From Caenorhabditis remanei (taxonomy: Eukaryota; Nematoda; Chromadorea; Rhabditida; Rhabditidae), in contig NC_071329.1 of assembly GCF_010183535.1 (NCBI RefSeq), positions 12,586,001-12,650,000 on the forward strand: a DNA stretch of 64,000 bases, given 5' to 3'. This document shows, one piece after another, positions 1-10,566 of the stretch. The translations under genes and the position numbers were made by a program. Position 1 is the first letter of the stretch; each line of letters opens with the position of its first letter. Under the pieces are notes generated by a model. It ran no database searches. It saw only the letters and a program-made list of their open reading frames with translations, and was not told where the DNA came from.

Positions 1-55
1 GATAGTGAGTTGACTTCCAGGAGTTTTTGTCTTCTAAAATTCACTTTTTTTTCAG

Positions 56-1210
56 AAATACGCAGCAGAATCTGAAGTGTTATCACTGCGCGAACAGCTC
101 GTTCATCTTCAATCAATTCTCGAATCGGCGACTCGGGAAGCAGCTGAAAATGCTCGAAGGTCAGCTGATCCTCTTCTCGAGTATTCTCTTTTTTAGTTTT
201 CGCATTTTCTCTTTTTTCTTTTTCTTCAGAAACGTCATCTGGGACTGGTAGAAATCAAAGTAGATTACGGTAATCGATTGCATATTATTTCGAATTCTAA
301 TTTAATCTCTTGACCAACTCATTAACAGTCCTCAGTTGACCTGATCTTTAACCAGAAAATTCCAAAAAAGCCCTGAAAATGCATCAATTTTCGTCAATTC
401 CTGAACGTCTCCTGGAACGTTTCAAAACCAAAATCCTCATTTTTGTTTCCCATTAAAAAAGAAATTCCCGGTTTTCTCCGTTTAACGGTTTCCCTCTTTT
501 CACTTCGGTTATGCTCAACTCTAATCAGTTTTTGATTTTGTAAATATTTTCAATAAATGATTTTTTTCGGATTTCTTTTGATTTGAAAAGTAGAAAAAGG
601 GAGAAACCGTTAAGCAGAGAATCAGGAGCAAAAGTTTTTGAAAAATAGACTAGAATGAAGTGATATCTCAAAAACTCCAAGAAAATGTTCTTCTGGATAA
701 CGAGAAGCTTGTACAAAACCAAGGAACCAATGAATTAGAAGAATCTCAGTCCTATTTCATAGATTTCAGAGTATCAGAATTGGAACACGAACGTCATGAA
801 ATTCGTCGTCTATCGGATGCAGTTCACATAAAAACTCAGGTGAGCGGCAGTCCAGTCCATCGTCTGTCGTCTTCAATTCGTTTCTGAATTGTTTTTTTTT
901 CGGTTTTTACTTTAATTTATTTCACTACACTCAATTAACACATATCACTTGATTGCTTTTTCTCAATAAATTATTTTTTATTTGCTGTGAATTTCGCTGA
1001 TTTTATGTTTGCACGGCTTTCGCTTTCTCAATAGATTCATATTTCCACCTGTTTCAAATGAAATTTCAGGAAGAACTAACACGTCAAGTGAGAATTCTGA
1101 AAGAGAGATTGGCTGAATCGGACAGTCAAGTGGCTGAACTCAATGTTCTTGTTTCTTCACTGGCAGCAGATGCCACAGCTTCACGGAGAGAAATTTCGGA
1201 TTTATTTTAA
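56..1210 (+). CDS. 3' end of a coiled-coil protein gene (partial)
   Basis: The gene enters from the left edge. Three blocks look coding. The first runs from 56 (after TTTTTTCAG) to a donor at 159 or 179. The second runs from about 654 to 839 (donor GTGAGC). The last runs from 1070 (after AAATTTCAG) to TAA at 1208-1210. All encode charged heptad-like sequence, for example LREQLVHLQSILES, LEHERHEIRRLSDA and RQVRILKERLAESDSQ, so the C-terminus is a long coiled coil without a recognisable domain. A polyadenylation signal AATAAA lies at 1301-1306. The join between the first and second blocks is not resolved: the obvious exon at 230 leads to a quick stop (NVIWDW*), which could be an alternative end. 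I do not recognise the protein. Confidence 0.7.
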
Positions 1211-1705
1211 CGTTTCGAAGTATTTTTTATTCAACTGATGATAATCATGAATCCCAGTGTTAATGGAAAACTGAATACCGGCGTAGAAGTATAGAAATGT
1301 AATAAAGCTTCTCTTATTTTAATATATTACAACAAAATTTCAGTTCAAGATGACTCGAGTTACCTTCTTATTGAATCTGAAAATCCCCCAAATTTTTTTC
1401 TTCAATTCAACTTTTTTATTTCTAGCCTAGAAGTACTCTTTACATTCGCACAAGTACATAATCACATACCACAAATGTGTCGATTCCTGGGAAGATAAGA
1501 AAAAGAATATGATTGTGACTTATGTTTGAAATTACAGGAAAAAGCTGAAAAAGGTAATCTTCCCCTCCTTTTCATTTCCCTATTCAATTTGTTTCAATGA
1601 ACATTGTTTGTAGTTTAATACCCGTTTCTGCGCATAAAAATCATATTAAAAGTGATAAAAATGTCATTAAGAATGAGATCAAAAGAGAAAATAAAAATTT
1701 TGGAT
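1211..1705. other. Convergent intergenic region / 3' UTRs
   Basis: This stretch separates two convergent genes. It holds the polyadenylation signal AATAAA at 1301-1306 for the plus-strand gene and AT-rich sequence that is probably the 3' UTR of the minus-strand transporter. No coding signal is seen. Confidence 0.5.
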
Positions 1706-4026
1706 TTAATCGTCACCCAAATGTCCAGTTTTTCCTTTTATATGTCGTCTCCAATATTGATCAAAAGCGACAAAAATTGATTCTCCGATGGCACAAATTG
1801 CTGGGAAAATGGCGAGAGCCAAGAACATCCATTGGTTGTAGTTAGTGCATTGTTGAGTAGTTGGATATCTGAAAAGAAGGAAATTTATGTATTCAGAGAC
1901 AGGAGTGAATTAGAAGTTACCCTGAGAAAGTAGAAGTTTCGATAGAAGTAGAGTTGAATAGAGTAGAATTCGAGAAGTTATCCTCGTAGAAATGCTGACA
2001 CGGCACAGTTAATTGTGGGTACCCGCCTTGTTCCAAGAAGAGAGAAAGAACGAGAACTGGAGCAAGTTGGTCGGCTGGTTTGTTGAAAAGAGCTTTTAAA
2101 GTGAAGATGATTGTGGAGAAAGGTGTTCTGAAAATACCGTGTCTCAATTTCTGAAATGAGACGAATCAACAAACTTTCTATTGTTCGTTTTCATATCCGT
2201 ATCGACTACTTCTCCAGCAACAACAATATAAAATCCTTGCCATCCACAACGAGAAATCGCACTGAAAATTGTAAATTATTAATGGAAACCTAGAAAATCA
2301 AACCGACTTCTCTAGAATAATGAAAACAGCCACTGCTGTGATGTTATCCATTCCGACCCACAGGACAAAGAGAACGTTGAAAATGGAGAGAATATTCAGG
2401 GATTGGATGACTGCTTGAGTTCCGAAACGATTGGTTGGCATCCAGAGAATCAGGAATAAAATCTGAAAATCATAGGATAGTCTTGGGATGTTTCAGAATT
2501 CACTCACACTTCCACAAGATCTTGCGAGAATGTAGAAGAGACCAAGTGTTCCTGAATTCTTTTCGAAGAATCCATTGTTCACCAGAAGACTTTCTGTGAA
2601 CACAATCAAGAAATTCTCATTAGCCATAAACCGAAGAATTCGGAAGAACTGGGCACCGACAAGGCAGATGAATCTAGGTTCTTTGGCTACTTGCCAAGAA
2701 ACTTGCAACGCGTTTTTCCACGTGTCTGCCTTCTTTTCCACGACTACTTCTCCTTCTTGGAACTTCTCCAATTGATGATCCTCATTCACAGGTCTCTCAA
2801 CTTTCAGATTATATCCAGAATAGGCCATCAAAGCTGCAGAAACACATGCAACAACTACACAACATGTCTGGAACAGCCAATAATGTTCATTCGTATGTGG
2901 CATTGTTTCCAATGGATAGATCAGAATACCAGCGACAATTGTGAAAATCTCTCCGTAGACAATGACTCGTACTCGATCCTGATGATTTCGGGAGTTTTCG
3001 ACGCATAATCCACAGTATGCAGAGAGAACAAGAGTCAAGAGAGTGTCATAGATGAAGAGAGATACGAGAAGATGAAGAGCAGTCAACCAGCCAACTGACC
3101 TGAAATATGGGAAGTTGTGGTGAACGGTAAATAACTGTAGTTGTAGTGTGGGGTTCCATTTATTCATAACTACAGGGGTCCCTGCTTACTGTAGTTAGAT
3201 AAGACTATAAAGTAGAAAAGTGTTGTTGGTGTGTGGACTACTAGGTTTAGGATTACCGTAATCATCAATTTCGGTTAGCTCTGGTGTCCAAACCGTGAAA
3301 TTCACAGAACACGAATCTCGATCTTATCAAATATCATGTTAATTCTTGTGGATTTATTTTCAAAATACCGGTTGTTTCTAGTTATTTTTTCAATTTCGCT
3401 ACGAACAAAAATCTCTCACTATACATATTTTAAAAGAATTATTTCACTATTCAAATTTCCATAATCCGAGAACGTTTCCCGACCTCCTGTCTATCATTTC
3501 CCGAAAAGTTGCGTTTTAACTTTTTCATCCGCGGTTTATGATTTCGTTTCCGGTGATAAAACTATCATAATTTCTTATCAAACTCACGTTGACCATGGAA
3601 ACCAGAAAAGAAGGAACGAAGCAGCAAACACTGGACCAGCATACAGAACAACTTTTCGTCGATCCATTATCCATTTCATTCCACAACATCCCAAATCCTA
3701 GAATAATGACTTGAGATTCAGAAGACTCGAGTACCGTACCTGCATGTATCCCATCATGGGATCGTTGACAGCATTCCATACCAGAAACAGTATTTGAACA
3801 ACTTTGAGATATGATGGAGGTAGATGATATTCATCGAAGAAAACCTGTAAGAAATCATATGACAGTGTAGATCAAAACGTCGATAAGAGCAGAACTACTG
3901 ATAAGGGATTGGAAGAATAACCTGGATGTATTTAGAAGTGAATACATAGTTGATCGAATCAGCAGCAAATGAAATAAGCCCGATCAAAAGGGCAGTATAA
4001 CTGAGAAGAGAACGGAAAGAACCCAT
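1706..4026 (-). CDS. TMEM180/MFSD13A-like major facilitator transporter
   Basis: A multi-pass membrane protein of the major facilitator superfamily, GPH-like branch, most like vertebrate TMEM180/MFSD13A. Exons on the minus strand run 4026-3922, 3844-3740 (FLVWNAVNDPMMGYMQ, matching the family's LLWNSLNDPLFG region), about 3697-3589, about 3100-2509 (several TM segments and a charged loop), about 2461-2309, about 2262-2170, about 2160-1920 and about 1870-1706, stop TAA at 1706. I chose ATG 4026 because it opens a helix (SLLSYTALLIGLISF) equivalent to TM1 of the family. The substrate is unknown. The calls rest on hydrophobicity and the ND-x-G motif. Exact ends of the middle exons are approximate. 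Confidence 0.75.
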
Positions 4027-4261
4027 CGATTCTAGTGTTCTTCGTTCTTCTTCTTATTTCTGTTTTTACTTGTCTTTCGTCTTCGTCTAGTATCAATTGA
4101 ATCGAGACACAACACAACAAAATAAACAGGCAACTGATGATGATGCGTGTCCCTCTCTCTCCACTCTCTCTTTCTCTTTTCGACACATTTTGTCGCATTT
4201 TTACAGTTCTTTTTTTTTGTTCTTCGCAGGGATTATTTGGAGGAGAGAAAAACGGACTTAC

Positions 4262-4354
4262 TTTTATATAATATAAACTTTGAATTGATAAAATGAAGCC
4301 AGCGCCGACGACGGTTAGAACAAGATTCAGAGTTGGCCAATGGATAAAACCCAT
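4262..4354 (-). other. Orphan exon-like segment upstream of the MFS gene
   Basis: A perfect acceptor (AAATTTCAG) precedes ATG at 4354. The segment encodes 31 residues including a hydrophobic helix (LVLTVVGAGFILSI) and ends in a good donor GTAAGT at 4261. It does not join in frame to the first MFS exon at 4026: the TAG acceptor there leaves five bases before the ATG. It could be an alternative 5' exon, part of a separate short transcript, or chance. Confidence 0.25.
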
Positions 4355-4359
4355 GTTTT

Positions 4360-5896
4360 CCTGAAATTTGGGACATCAATAATTTTTAAATATTAAATTT
4401 GAATAAAATAATTAGGAAGATTAGTATAAGTATCTGAATTATCAATTGTTAATTATAGATATTCTAATTCCAATAGTGCTGAGCCGGTAACGTACAAAAT
4501 ATTTAAGAAATACAGATAAAGTGCTTTTAGAATGGTTCCAGATTGCAGTCTGTTCCAAAATCGAGTACCAATTTTTTGATGTCTGAGAATTCAGGAACCG
4601 GAAAATGCATCGTTACCTATTTACATATTCTGGAGCACCAGTACTTGATAAGAATCAATTCCATTTTAAATTTATTCTCTAGCCTTTTATGTATTCTTAG
4701 AAGGGTGGACCATCATTTAATAGCTGACAATTTGTGAATCTTATTTTTAATAGAAAAATTTTCTTTCAATTTTAACTTGAATTCCAAAACATCTGGTAAT
4801 CAATTATTCTAACGAATTCCTTCTCGACATACCGTTCGAAAAATAACCATTTTGAATAGAAAGTGTTTCAATGATTCCGCAAACTGTCAAATACTTTATT
4901 TTGAGATCGACAAAAACTCAAAACGATTTGGGGATATCCATTTACAAAGAGGGGCGGGGAAATGTGTACTTGATGTACAATTACCGACCATTTTTTGATT
5001 CGATTATGTTCAAAAATCCGTAGTTTGGGATGTTTTTGTAGTGTACGTTGTTCAAAATAAATTTGGAAGAAAAAGAAATGAATAATCAAATTTAAAACAA
5101 GGAACAAACGAAAAGTGTTTCCCTTATTATCAGTCTGCACTGATAAAAAATATATGGTGAAAGAGGAAAGTTTCCTTCATTTTTTTTTTGAATTCCTTAT
5201 CGTTTTGGAATCGACACTCTCCTCAAAAAGACTACAAACGATGCTTCCTTCATTCATTCGACTCCTCCTCTTCTGTCAATTCATATCATTGTTTTGAGTA
5301 TTTCTAGTTTCGGAAAGCAACAAAAAACACAAAGTACATTGTGCTCACTGTCATGATGGACGGCTCTGAATCAGATGTTGACGGAGTTGAGTAAAAAACA
5401 CAGTGGATCGAAAATCTGAAAACTAGAATTTTGGTAGAAAACAGAAAACAGAAAGCATACTACTGTATTTTTCTGAACACATCAAGTTCAAACATGTTCT
5501 AGATGAGTTTCGACAAGAAAAATCCTACGATTTATGAAGGTCTTCATGAGAGAAGACGTGATCTCGCCATCCCCATTTGAACAAAAAACAAAAAAACAGT
5601 GATCATTATTTTGATATAGAAACGAAAACCCGTTCAATTCAACACTACAACCTACAAATATCTCTTCTCATTGTCATTTTGTTTTTGTGTCAATTTACAA
5701 ATAGAAAAAATAGGTTTTTCGAGCGAGCGTTTATTCGAGTCGAGCCGGGTTGAGTCGTCAGCCAAACAACAAAGAAAAACACATTTGAGCAATTAAAAAT
5801 CAGAAGTAATAACTTAAATTATAATAAAAGAAGGCAGAACAGCATACAACATGAGCACCGTAATCAGAAGGCGATTCGCGGCGAGACCCAAATGGT
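4360..5896. other. Intergenic, no supported gene
   Basis: About 1.5 kb between the transporter and the collagen gene. It is AT-rich, with short open frames in all frames but none with consistent splice sites or recognisable protein. A short minus-strand stretch near 5340-5420 has an acceptor (TTTTCAG) and a GTGAGC donor, but I cannot connect it to anything. Confidence 0.4.
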
Positions 5897-6876
5897 CTAA
5901 TAGCCTGGTGGAGTACGTGGCTCTGGGCAATGATCGCAAGATCCCTCATCTCCTGGTGGTCCTTGTGGTCCTTGTGGTCCTGGTGGTCCTTGTCCTCCAA
6001 CTGGTCCTGGTCCTCCGTTATCTCCTGGTGGTCCTTGACCTCCTCCCTCAGTGAGTCCAGCGATTCCTGGAAGTCCCTTTGGTCCTGGTGGTCCCTTGAC
6101 TCCACGTGGTCCTGCTGGTCCAGCTGGTCCGTTGACTTGGATGACTCTTCCTGGTTGCCCAGCTGGTCCTGGTGGTCCTGGTTCTCCAACACCTCCTGGT
6201 GGTCCTGGGGGTCCAATCATTCCTGGTTCTCCATTCTTTCCATCTCCGGCTCTTTCTTGTGATTTGCCCTTTGGTCCTGGTGGTCCCTTTGGTCCTTGTT
6301 GTCCAACGGCTCCTTGTGGTCCTGGTGGGCAAATGATGCATGGTTCGGATGGTGGAAGAGCAGAGCTGAGAATGGATCCCTCCTTTCCTGGAACTCCTGG
6401 TGCTCCGTGGTGTCCATCGTTTCCGTTTGGTCCAGTGTCTCCTGGTGGTCCTGGTGGTCCAGCTGGTCCTTGCTGACATGGGCAGCATGTTGGCCCAACA
6501 TCAGCAGCACCAGCTCCAGTTGGTCCACCGTATCCTCCACTTCCAGATCCGCCTCCTCCTCCACCCTCTTTGTATCCGGCATTTCTGCGGCTACGGGTGA
6601 CTCCAGATTTGTGGAGAACTTGCATTTCAACCCACATGTCACGAGCACGAGTCTTACAGAACTCGGTCTCCATGATAAGATGGGATTGGAAGGATTGGAC
6701 GTATGAGTAGATCATTGGAAGCGTCACAATGCTGAAAATATGAATTTGAATCACCGTAATTAATCATTGATTATAAAGTATTACCTGGAGATGACGGCTG
6801 CAGTTGAGACAGCAACCGCAAAGAATGCGACACGGCGCATCTGTTGCTGCTGATCGTCTTCTTTGTCAATCTTCAT
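5897..6876 (-). CDS. col-36: Cuticle collagen
   Basis: Two exons (6876-6785 and 6731-5897) encode a nematode cuticular collagen of about 308 residues. Features in order are a charged N-terminus, a membrane/signal segment ([19 protein letters not shown]) typical of cuticle collagens, a dibasic subtilisin-type processing site (TRSRRNAG), a Gly-rich linker, cysteine cluster PTCCPCQ, several interrupted Gly-X-Y blocks, an intervening CIICPP cluster, and the C-terminal [13 protein letters not shown]. It would be secreted by the hypodermis and cross-linked into the cuticle. The symbol rests on my recollection that col-36 neighbours dyf-13 in C. elegans and is tentative, since collagens are a large family. 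The G-rich repeats also create long open frames on the opposite strand, which are shadows. Confidence 0.93.
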
Positions 6877-7057
6877 GTTCAGCTGACGACTGAAGATTCA
6901 TTCAATGGATCACTCTTTTATACTATCCCTCTACGAATGATAAGCGAGTTTTCTCGTTTAACAGCAACAACAACTAGTAACTGGGTAAATGGGTCAGTAA
7001 AAGAGATTGAGGAAAACAAGTTTATTTTGTCGTGTGATGAGATAGAGAGAGAAAAAG
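6877..7057. promoter_or_regulatory. Collagen upstream region
   Basis: The short interval between the collagen ATG and the stop codon of the IFT56 gene upstream on the same strand. It must hold the collagen promoter. A TATA-like TATAAAAG is readable on the minus strand near 6917-6925, about 45 bp from the ATG. Confidence 0.4.
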
Positions 7058-9316
7058 TTAAGTGAGATTTACATGATGAGTCTCACCCCACGAACGGATT
7101 ACTTTCAAAAGGAATTCACAGTTTGGATGAGGTTTCGATGCGACCAATTGAATGACTTCTCTCATTCGCTCGAGCAGTTCTCTGAAATTAAAGAAGTTTA
7201 TAAAAAAATAGTATATCTTTTTAAAACTCACTGATCACTTTTATGATTAGCCAGTTGTCTGAATAATCCAGCACATGCTCCACGTTTTCCATTCCAAACT
7301 TCAGGTGTTGGATCACTGTTTTCAATTTCATGGAATGCTTTCGATGCATAGTAGAACTCACTTGACTGAAAATTTTGAATAGAAATTTTCAACATTTTCA
7401 ATTTCTCACCAAGTAACAATCCTGTGCAATCACTTTCAAAAGACTGAGTCTATCTGAAAAGTTGACAGTTTTCACCATCATATCCCATGCTTTGTGAGCT
7501 TTCTTGTTTCTGATATCTGAAATAATTTCAAAATTAATGAAAAACCAAGAAAAAAATTTTTGACTAACAACATCTTGCTAGCATTGATTTGTATAAAATT
7601 TTGTCTCTTTCAGGACCAGAAACTCGAATAAAGTGTTCTTCAGCTGCCACGTAGTTCTTATACATCAAAAATGCTTGAGCTAGATTCAGAAGAAATTCGT
7701 CGTTGTTTGAGAAGTAGGCTTCGATTGATTGGAGATAAGTGATGACGTCATCGAATTTGAAAGCGAGGAACAGATATGCAGCAGATGATTGTCTTCCAGC
7801 AATTGTATCTAAAAATTTAGAAAATTTGAACACAATAAACGTTACAAGTTTTACCTTGAACAAGTCCGGATTCTCCAACCATTTGGAAGAAATTCTCAGC
7901 TATTTTTAGATGCTCTCTCTGAAATTTATTTCAAAACAATTCGTTTAAAACTTGAAAGTTACCGAGTGATAGTCTTGTCCAAATCTCAAAAAGGTCAATG
8001 CTTTCACCAGGAATTCGTAGGGAGTTGTTGGTTCCCAATCTTTGCACAAACTCATTGCATCTTTCACGTTATCTGAAAGCTGTCTAGTTGAATAATTCAA
8101 TCTAAAATCCTTATTCAAACACCTCTTTTTAAATGATAAAGCATCAGATTAAGCCTTGCTTCTGGAACATGTTTCATCAAAGAAGGAAGTACTTGAAGTG
8201 CCGTTTCACACTCTTTGAAAAGAACCAAATTGTGTCTACAAAGATATTCGACCTCTGGATATAACTTCTGTTTCAACATTGCTTCCATTTCAGGAACCAG
8301 CGACGTTCCTTCTTTATCAAGGTTTCTGGCCAAATCTGATTTCTCTTCGATAGTAGTTTTCGTAGTGATTGTATGATAGAGAATCGAAAGGAGCAAGTTT
8401 TTGGCGAATGGACTGTTGGGGAAGGATCGGAGATAATTCTTGACAAGATTGTAAGCGACGACCGGGTAATCCATTTTGGCATAACACAGAGCCATGTCAA
8501 CGTTGAGTCCAATCAAATTTCTGGAATACACGAATAGAAGGATTCGGGGGAAATAAATTAACTTACGGACTGGTTTGAAGTATAGATGTGTAGACATCGA
8601 TAGCATCTTGATAGTGCATTCGCTGAAAGTTTATGCCAGCTAGACAAAGTTTGTCTTCTATTGAAGTCTGAAAAAAGGAGTTAATAACAAGACAAATAAT
8701 TAGAAAACGAAACTCACTCCAAGATTTGAATGAAATGTTAAAATTCGTTTTTCATCATTCAAACGAAGTGACACATTCATCATTAATCGGATACATAATG
8801 GAGTTTTCGGACACTTCTCTGCAATCGTCTTCGCTTCCAGGTACTGTTTCAGATAGAATTTACAACAAGCAAGATATACTCCAAGTTCTGCAGGTGCATC
8901 TTCTCTGAAAACAACAATATGATTTTCAAAAAAGATAAACAAAACAACTCACTTGCTCATCAAAAACGTATAAACATTGGCTGCCTCCTCATAATTTCTC
9001 AATCTGTAATAGCAATGAGCCAACCATAGCTGAAGAGAATCTTCTTGTTCTCTATCCAAGTTTCCTGTTCTCAATTTATGCTGAAAAATCTGTATCTTTA
9101 ATCTCGAAAATTGTATTTTAATCCGCTTACATTCAGCAATGAAATTGCTCCTTCGTAGTCTTGATTCGCGAGAAAATCATCCAATTCTGGCATTTTTTGA
9201 ACCTTTTTAAGGGCTGGTCCGGCCGCATTTTTCTTTCGATTTCGGAATAGATTTAACTGAAATATTCAATGATTTGGGAACGCTAATAACTTTCAAAAAA
9301 GAGGGAAACTCACCAT
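7058..9316 (-). CDS. dyf-13: Intraflagellar transport protein IFT56 (TTC26)
   Basis: A TPR protein of the IFT-B complex that carries a subset of cargo in cilia. About ten small exons run from ATG 9316-9314 (alone before a GTGAGT donor), through 9256-9131 (basic N-terminus then PELDDFLANQDYEGAISLL) to TAA at 7058. Blocks match the vertebrate TTC26 order: LRLNDEKRILTFHSNLG, NVDMALCYAKMDYPVV, HNLVLFKECETALQVLPSL, PEARLNLMLYHL, AGRQSSAAYLFLAFKFDD, FYYASKAFHEIE, EVWNGKRGACAGLF, and a C-terminal exon ELLERMREVIQLVASKP. The whole protein is of family length. A perfect X-box lies about 100 bp upstream, as expected for an RFX/DAF-19-controlled ciliary gene. Several ORF shadows on both strands were ignored. 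Confidence 0.93.
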
Positions 9317-9413
9317 GATTTATGGGAAAAATAAAAGGAACGAGATTAAGAATTTGAAGGGGAAATAAGAAGAAGAAGAAGGGGAGAAGCTCACAATTGA
9401 AAGTGGTCGACAT

Positions 9414-9427
9414 GTTGCTATGGAGAT
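9414..9427 (-). promoter_or_regulatory. X-box (RFX/DAF-19 site) of dyf-13
   Basis: Read on the minus strand the 14-mer is ATCTCCATAGCAAC, which fits the consensus RYYNYYATRRNRAC at all 14 positions. It sits 98-111 bp upstream of the dyf-13 ATG, the usual distance for ciliary genes in Caenorhabditis. This supports both the gene call and the chosen start. Confidence 0.9.
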
Positions 9428-9904
9428 TTGAATGCAACAAATTGAAAGAGAAAAAGAGAAAAGCGACAAGTGGACGAGTAGAGAAATAGAACAACGGACT
9501 GGCAGGAAAATATTTTGTTTCAAACTCAATTTCTGATATTTGAAAGAGGGGAAATTGAAAGGAAATTGGAGTTTAGAATCGACCAAAATGGTGTGTTTTT
9601 GTGAAGTCTCGATAATCCATTTTTCAGATTTCTCCTTAGTTTCCATATTCAGACAATCCAGTTTTGTAATACATAGACAGATTTTTACTGAAACAGTCAA
9701 CGCGCCTAATGCGCACCAGAAATCTGATAATTCCAAATCTATAACCTGAATAAAGAGAAAGAGTGCAAGTGGTTGACTTTCCAACAAAAAAGTCAGAAAC
9801 AAAGAAGAAGAATCCCACGGTCCTTTTTCTTCACCCAAACGCCACTCTTCCCCACTCTTCCCCTCTTTTTCCTTACTCCGCCCACTGCACACACTAAACA
9901 TAGC

Positions 9905-9930
9905 GAGCGGCGGAACCCGCGAGATGTCGG
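9905..9930 (+). promoter_or_regulatory. Proximal sequence element (PSE) of the U1 gene
   Basis: A GC-rich block GGCGGAACCCG, a short spacer, then TGTCGG ending at 9930, 40 bp before the U1 5' end. It is preceded by AAACATAGCGAG. The same composite motif recurs at 36042-36067, 57930-57955 and (minus) 59209-59235. There is no TATA box here, consistent with RNA polymerase II transcription of U1. Confidence 0.85.
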
Positions 9931-9969
9931 AACACACAATAGCACTACACCCTTCTCGCGGCGACTCAT

Positions 9970-10131
9970 AAACTTACCTGGCTGGGGGTATTCTGTGATC
10001 ACCAAGGCAGAATCCCCATGGCGAGGCCTTTCCATTGCACTTTTGGAAGGGCTGACCTGTGTGGCAGTCTCGAGTTGAGATTCGCTAACAGCTCAATTTT
10101 TGCGTAATGGGGCTGCGTACGCGCGGCCCTG
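9970..10131 (+). ncRNA. U1 spliceosomal snRNA
   Basis: About 162 nt. The 5' end carries the 5'-splice-site recognition sequence AAACTTACCTGGCTGGGGG. The stem-loop segments GATCACCAAGGC and CCATTGCACTTTTGG (U1-70K and U1A loops) follow, then CTCGAGTTGAGATTCGC, the Sm site AATTTTTG at 10095-10102, and the 3' terminal hairpin GGGGCTGCGTACGCG. The order and sequence match nematode U1 closely. It lies in the gap between dyf-13 and the GluCl gene, on the opposite strand to both. A PSE sits 40 bp upstream. It looks intact and functional. Confidence 0.96.
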
Positions 10132-10566
10132 GAAAGTATCTGACTATATCAAGATATGAAGAAACAACTTTAGTTCTGATGGTGATTTAAGTCTATTTCT
10201 TGCAACATTTGCATTCCTCCTTATTTGATTAACGCAGAAACTAGTAGAATATCATTTTCAGTTCAACGCTCTTCCGGATCTATTCCGATTATGGTCCGAT
10301 TGAAAAAAATTATCCATCTGTATTTCCTCCTGATTTTTTTTGTTGTGGAGCATCTATGAATAATTGTTATTCTGATGATTTCCTCAAAATGTTTCATAAA
10401 ACAATTCCAAAATAATTCATATAAAATAAATCAACACATTGTAAAAAAATAAAACCCGAGAATAGAATCGCAATAGAAAAACATATCAGATTTTCAAAAG
10501 AATCAAAATCACAAATCAATTATTGCCACGGTATCGAAAGCTCTTGTTTTAATATTTGTTCATTTG
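10132..10566. other. Intergenic, 3' flank of U1 and of the GluCl gene
   Basis: AT-rich sequence downstream of the U1 gene and downstream of the minus-strand channel gene. It should include the channel 3' UTR. No coding or repeat signal is seen. Confidence 0.4.

Noticed and set aside
5930..6706. Several long open frames on both strands across the collagen gene
   Set aside because: They are shadows of the Gly-X-Y repeats (GGT/CCT-rich codons), low-complexity and without splice sites or starts in context.
9320..9937. 205-codon minus-strand open frame across the dyf-13/U1 gap
   Set aside because: It overlaps the U1 promoter and the dyf-13 5' region, has no homology, and comes from low-complexity Ser/Leu/Phe codons.
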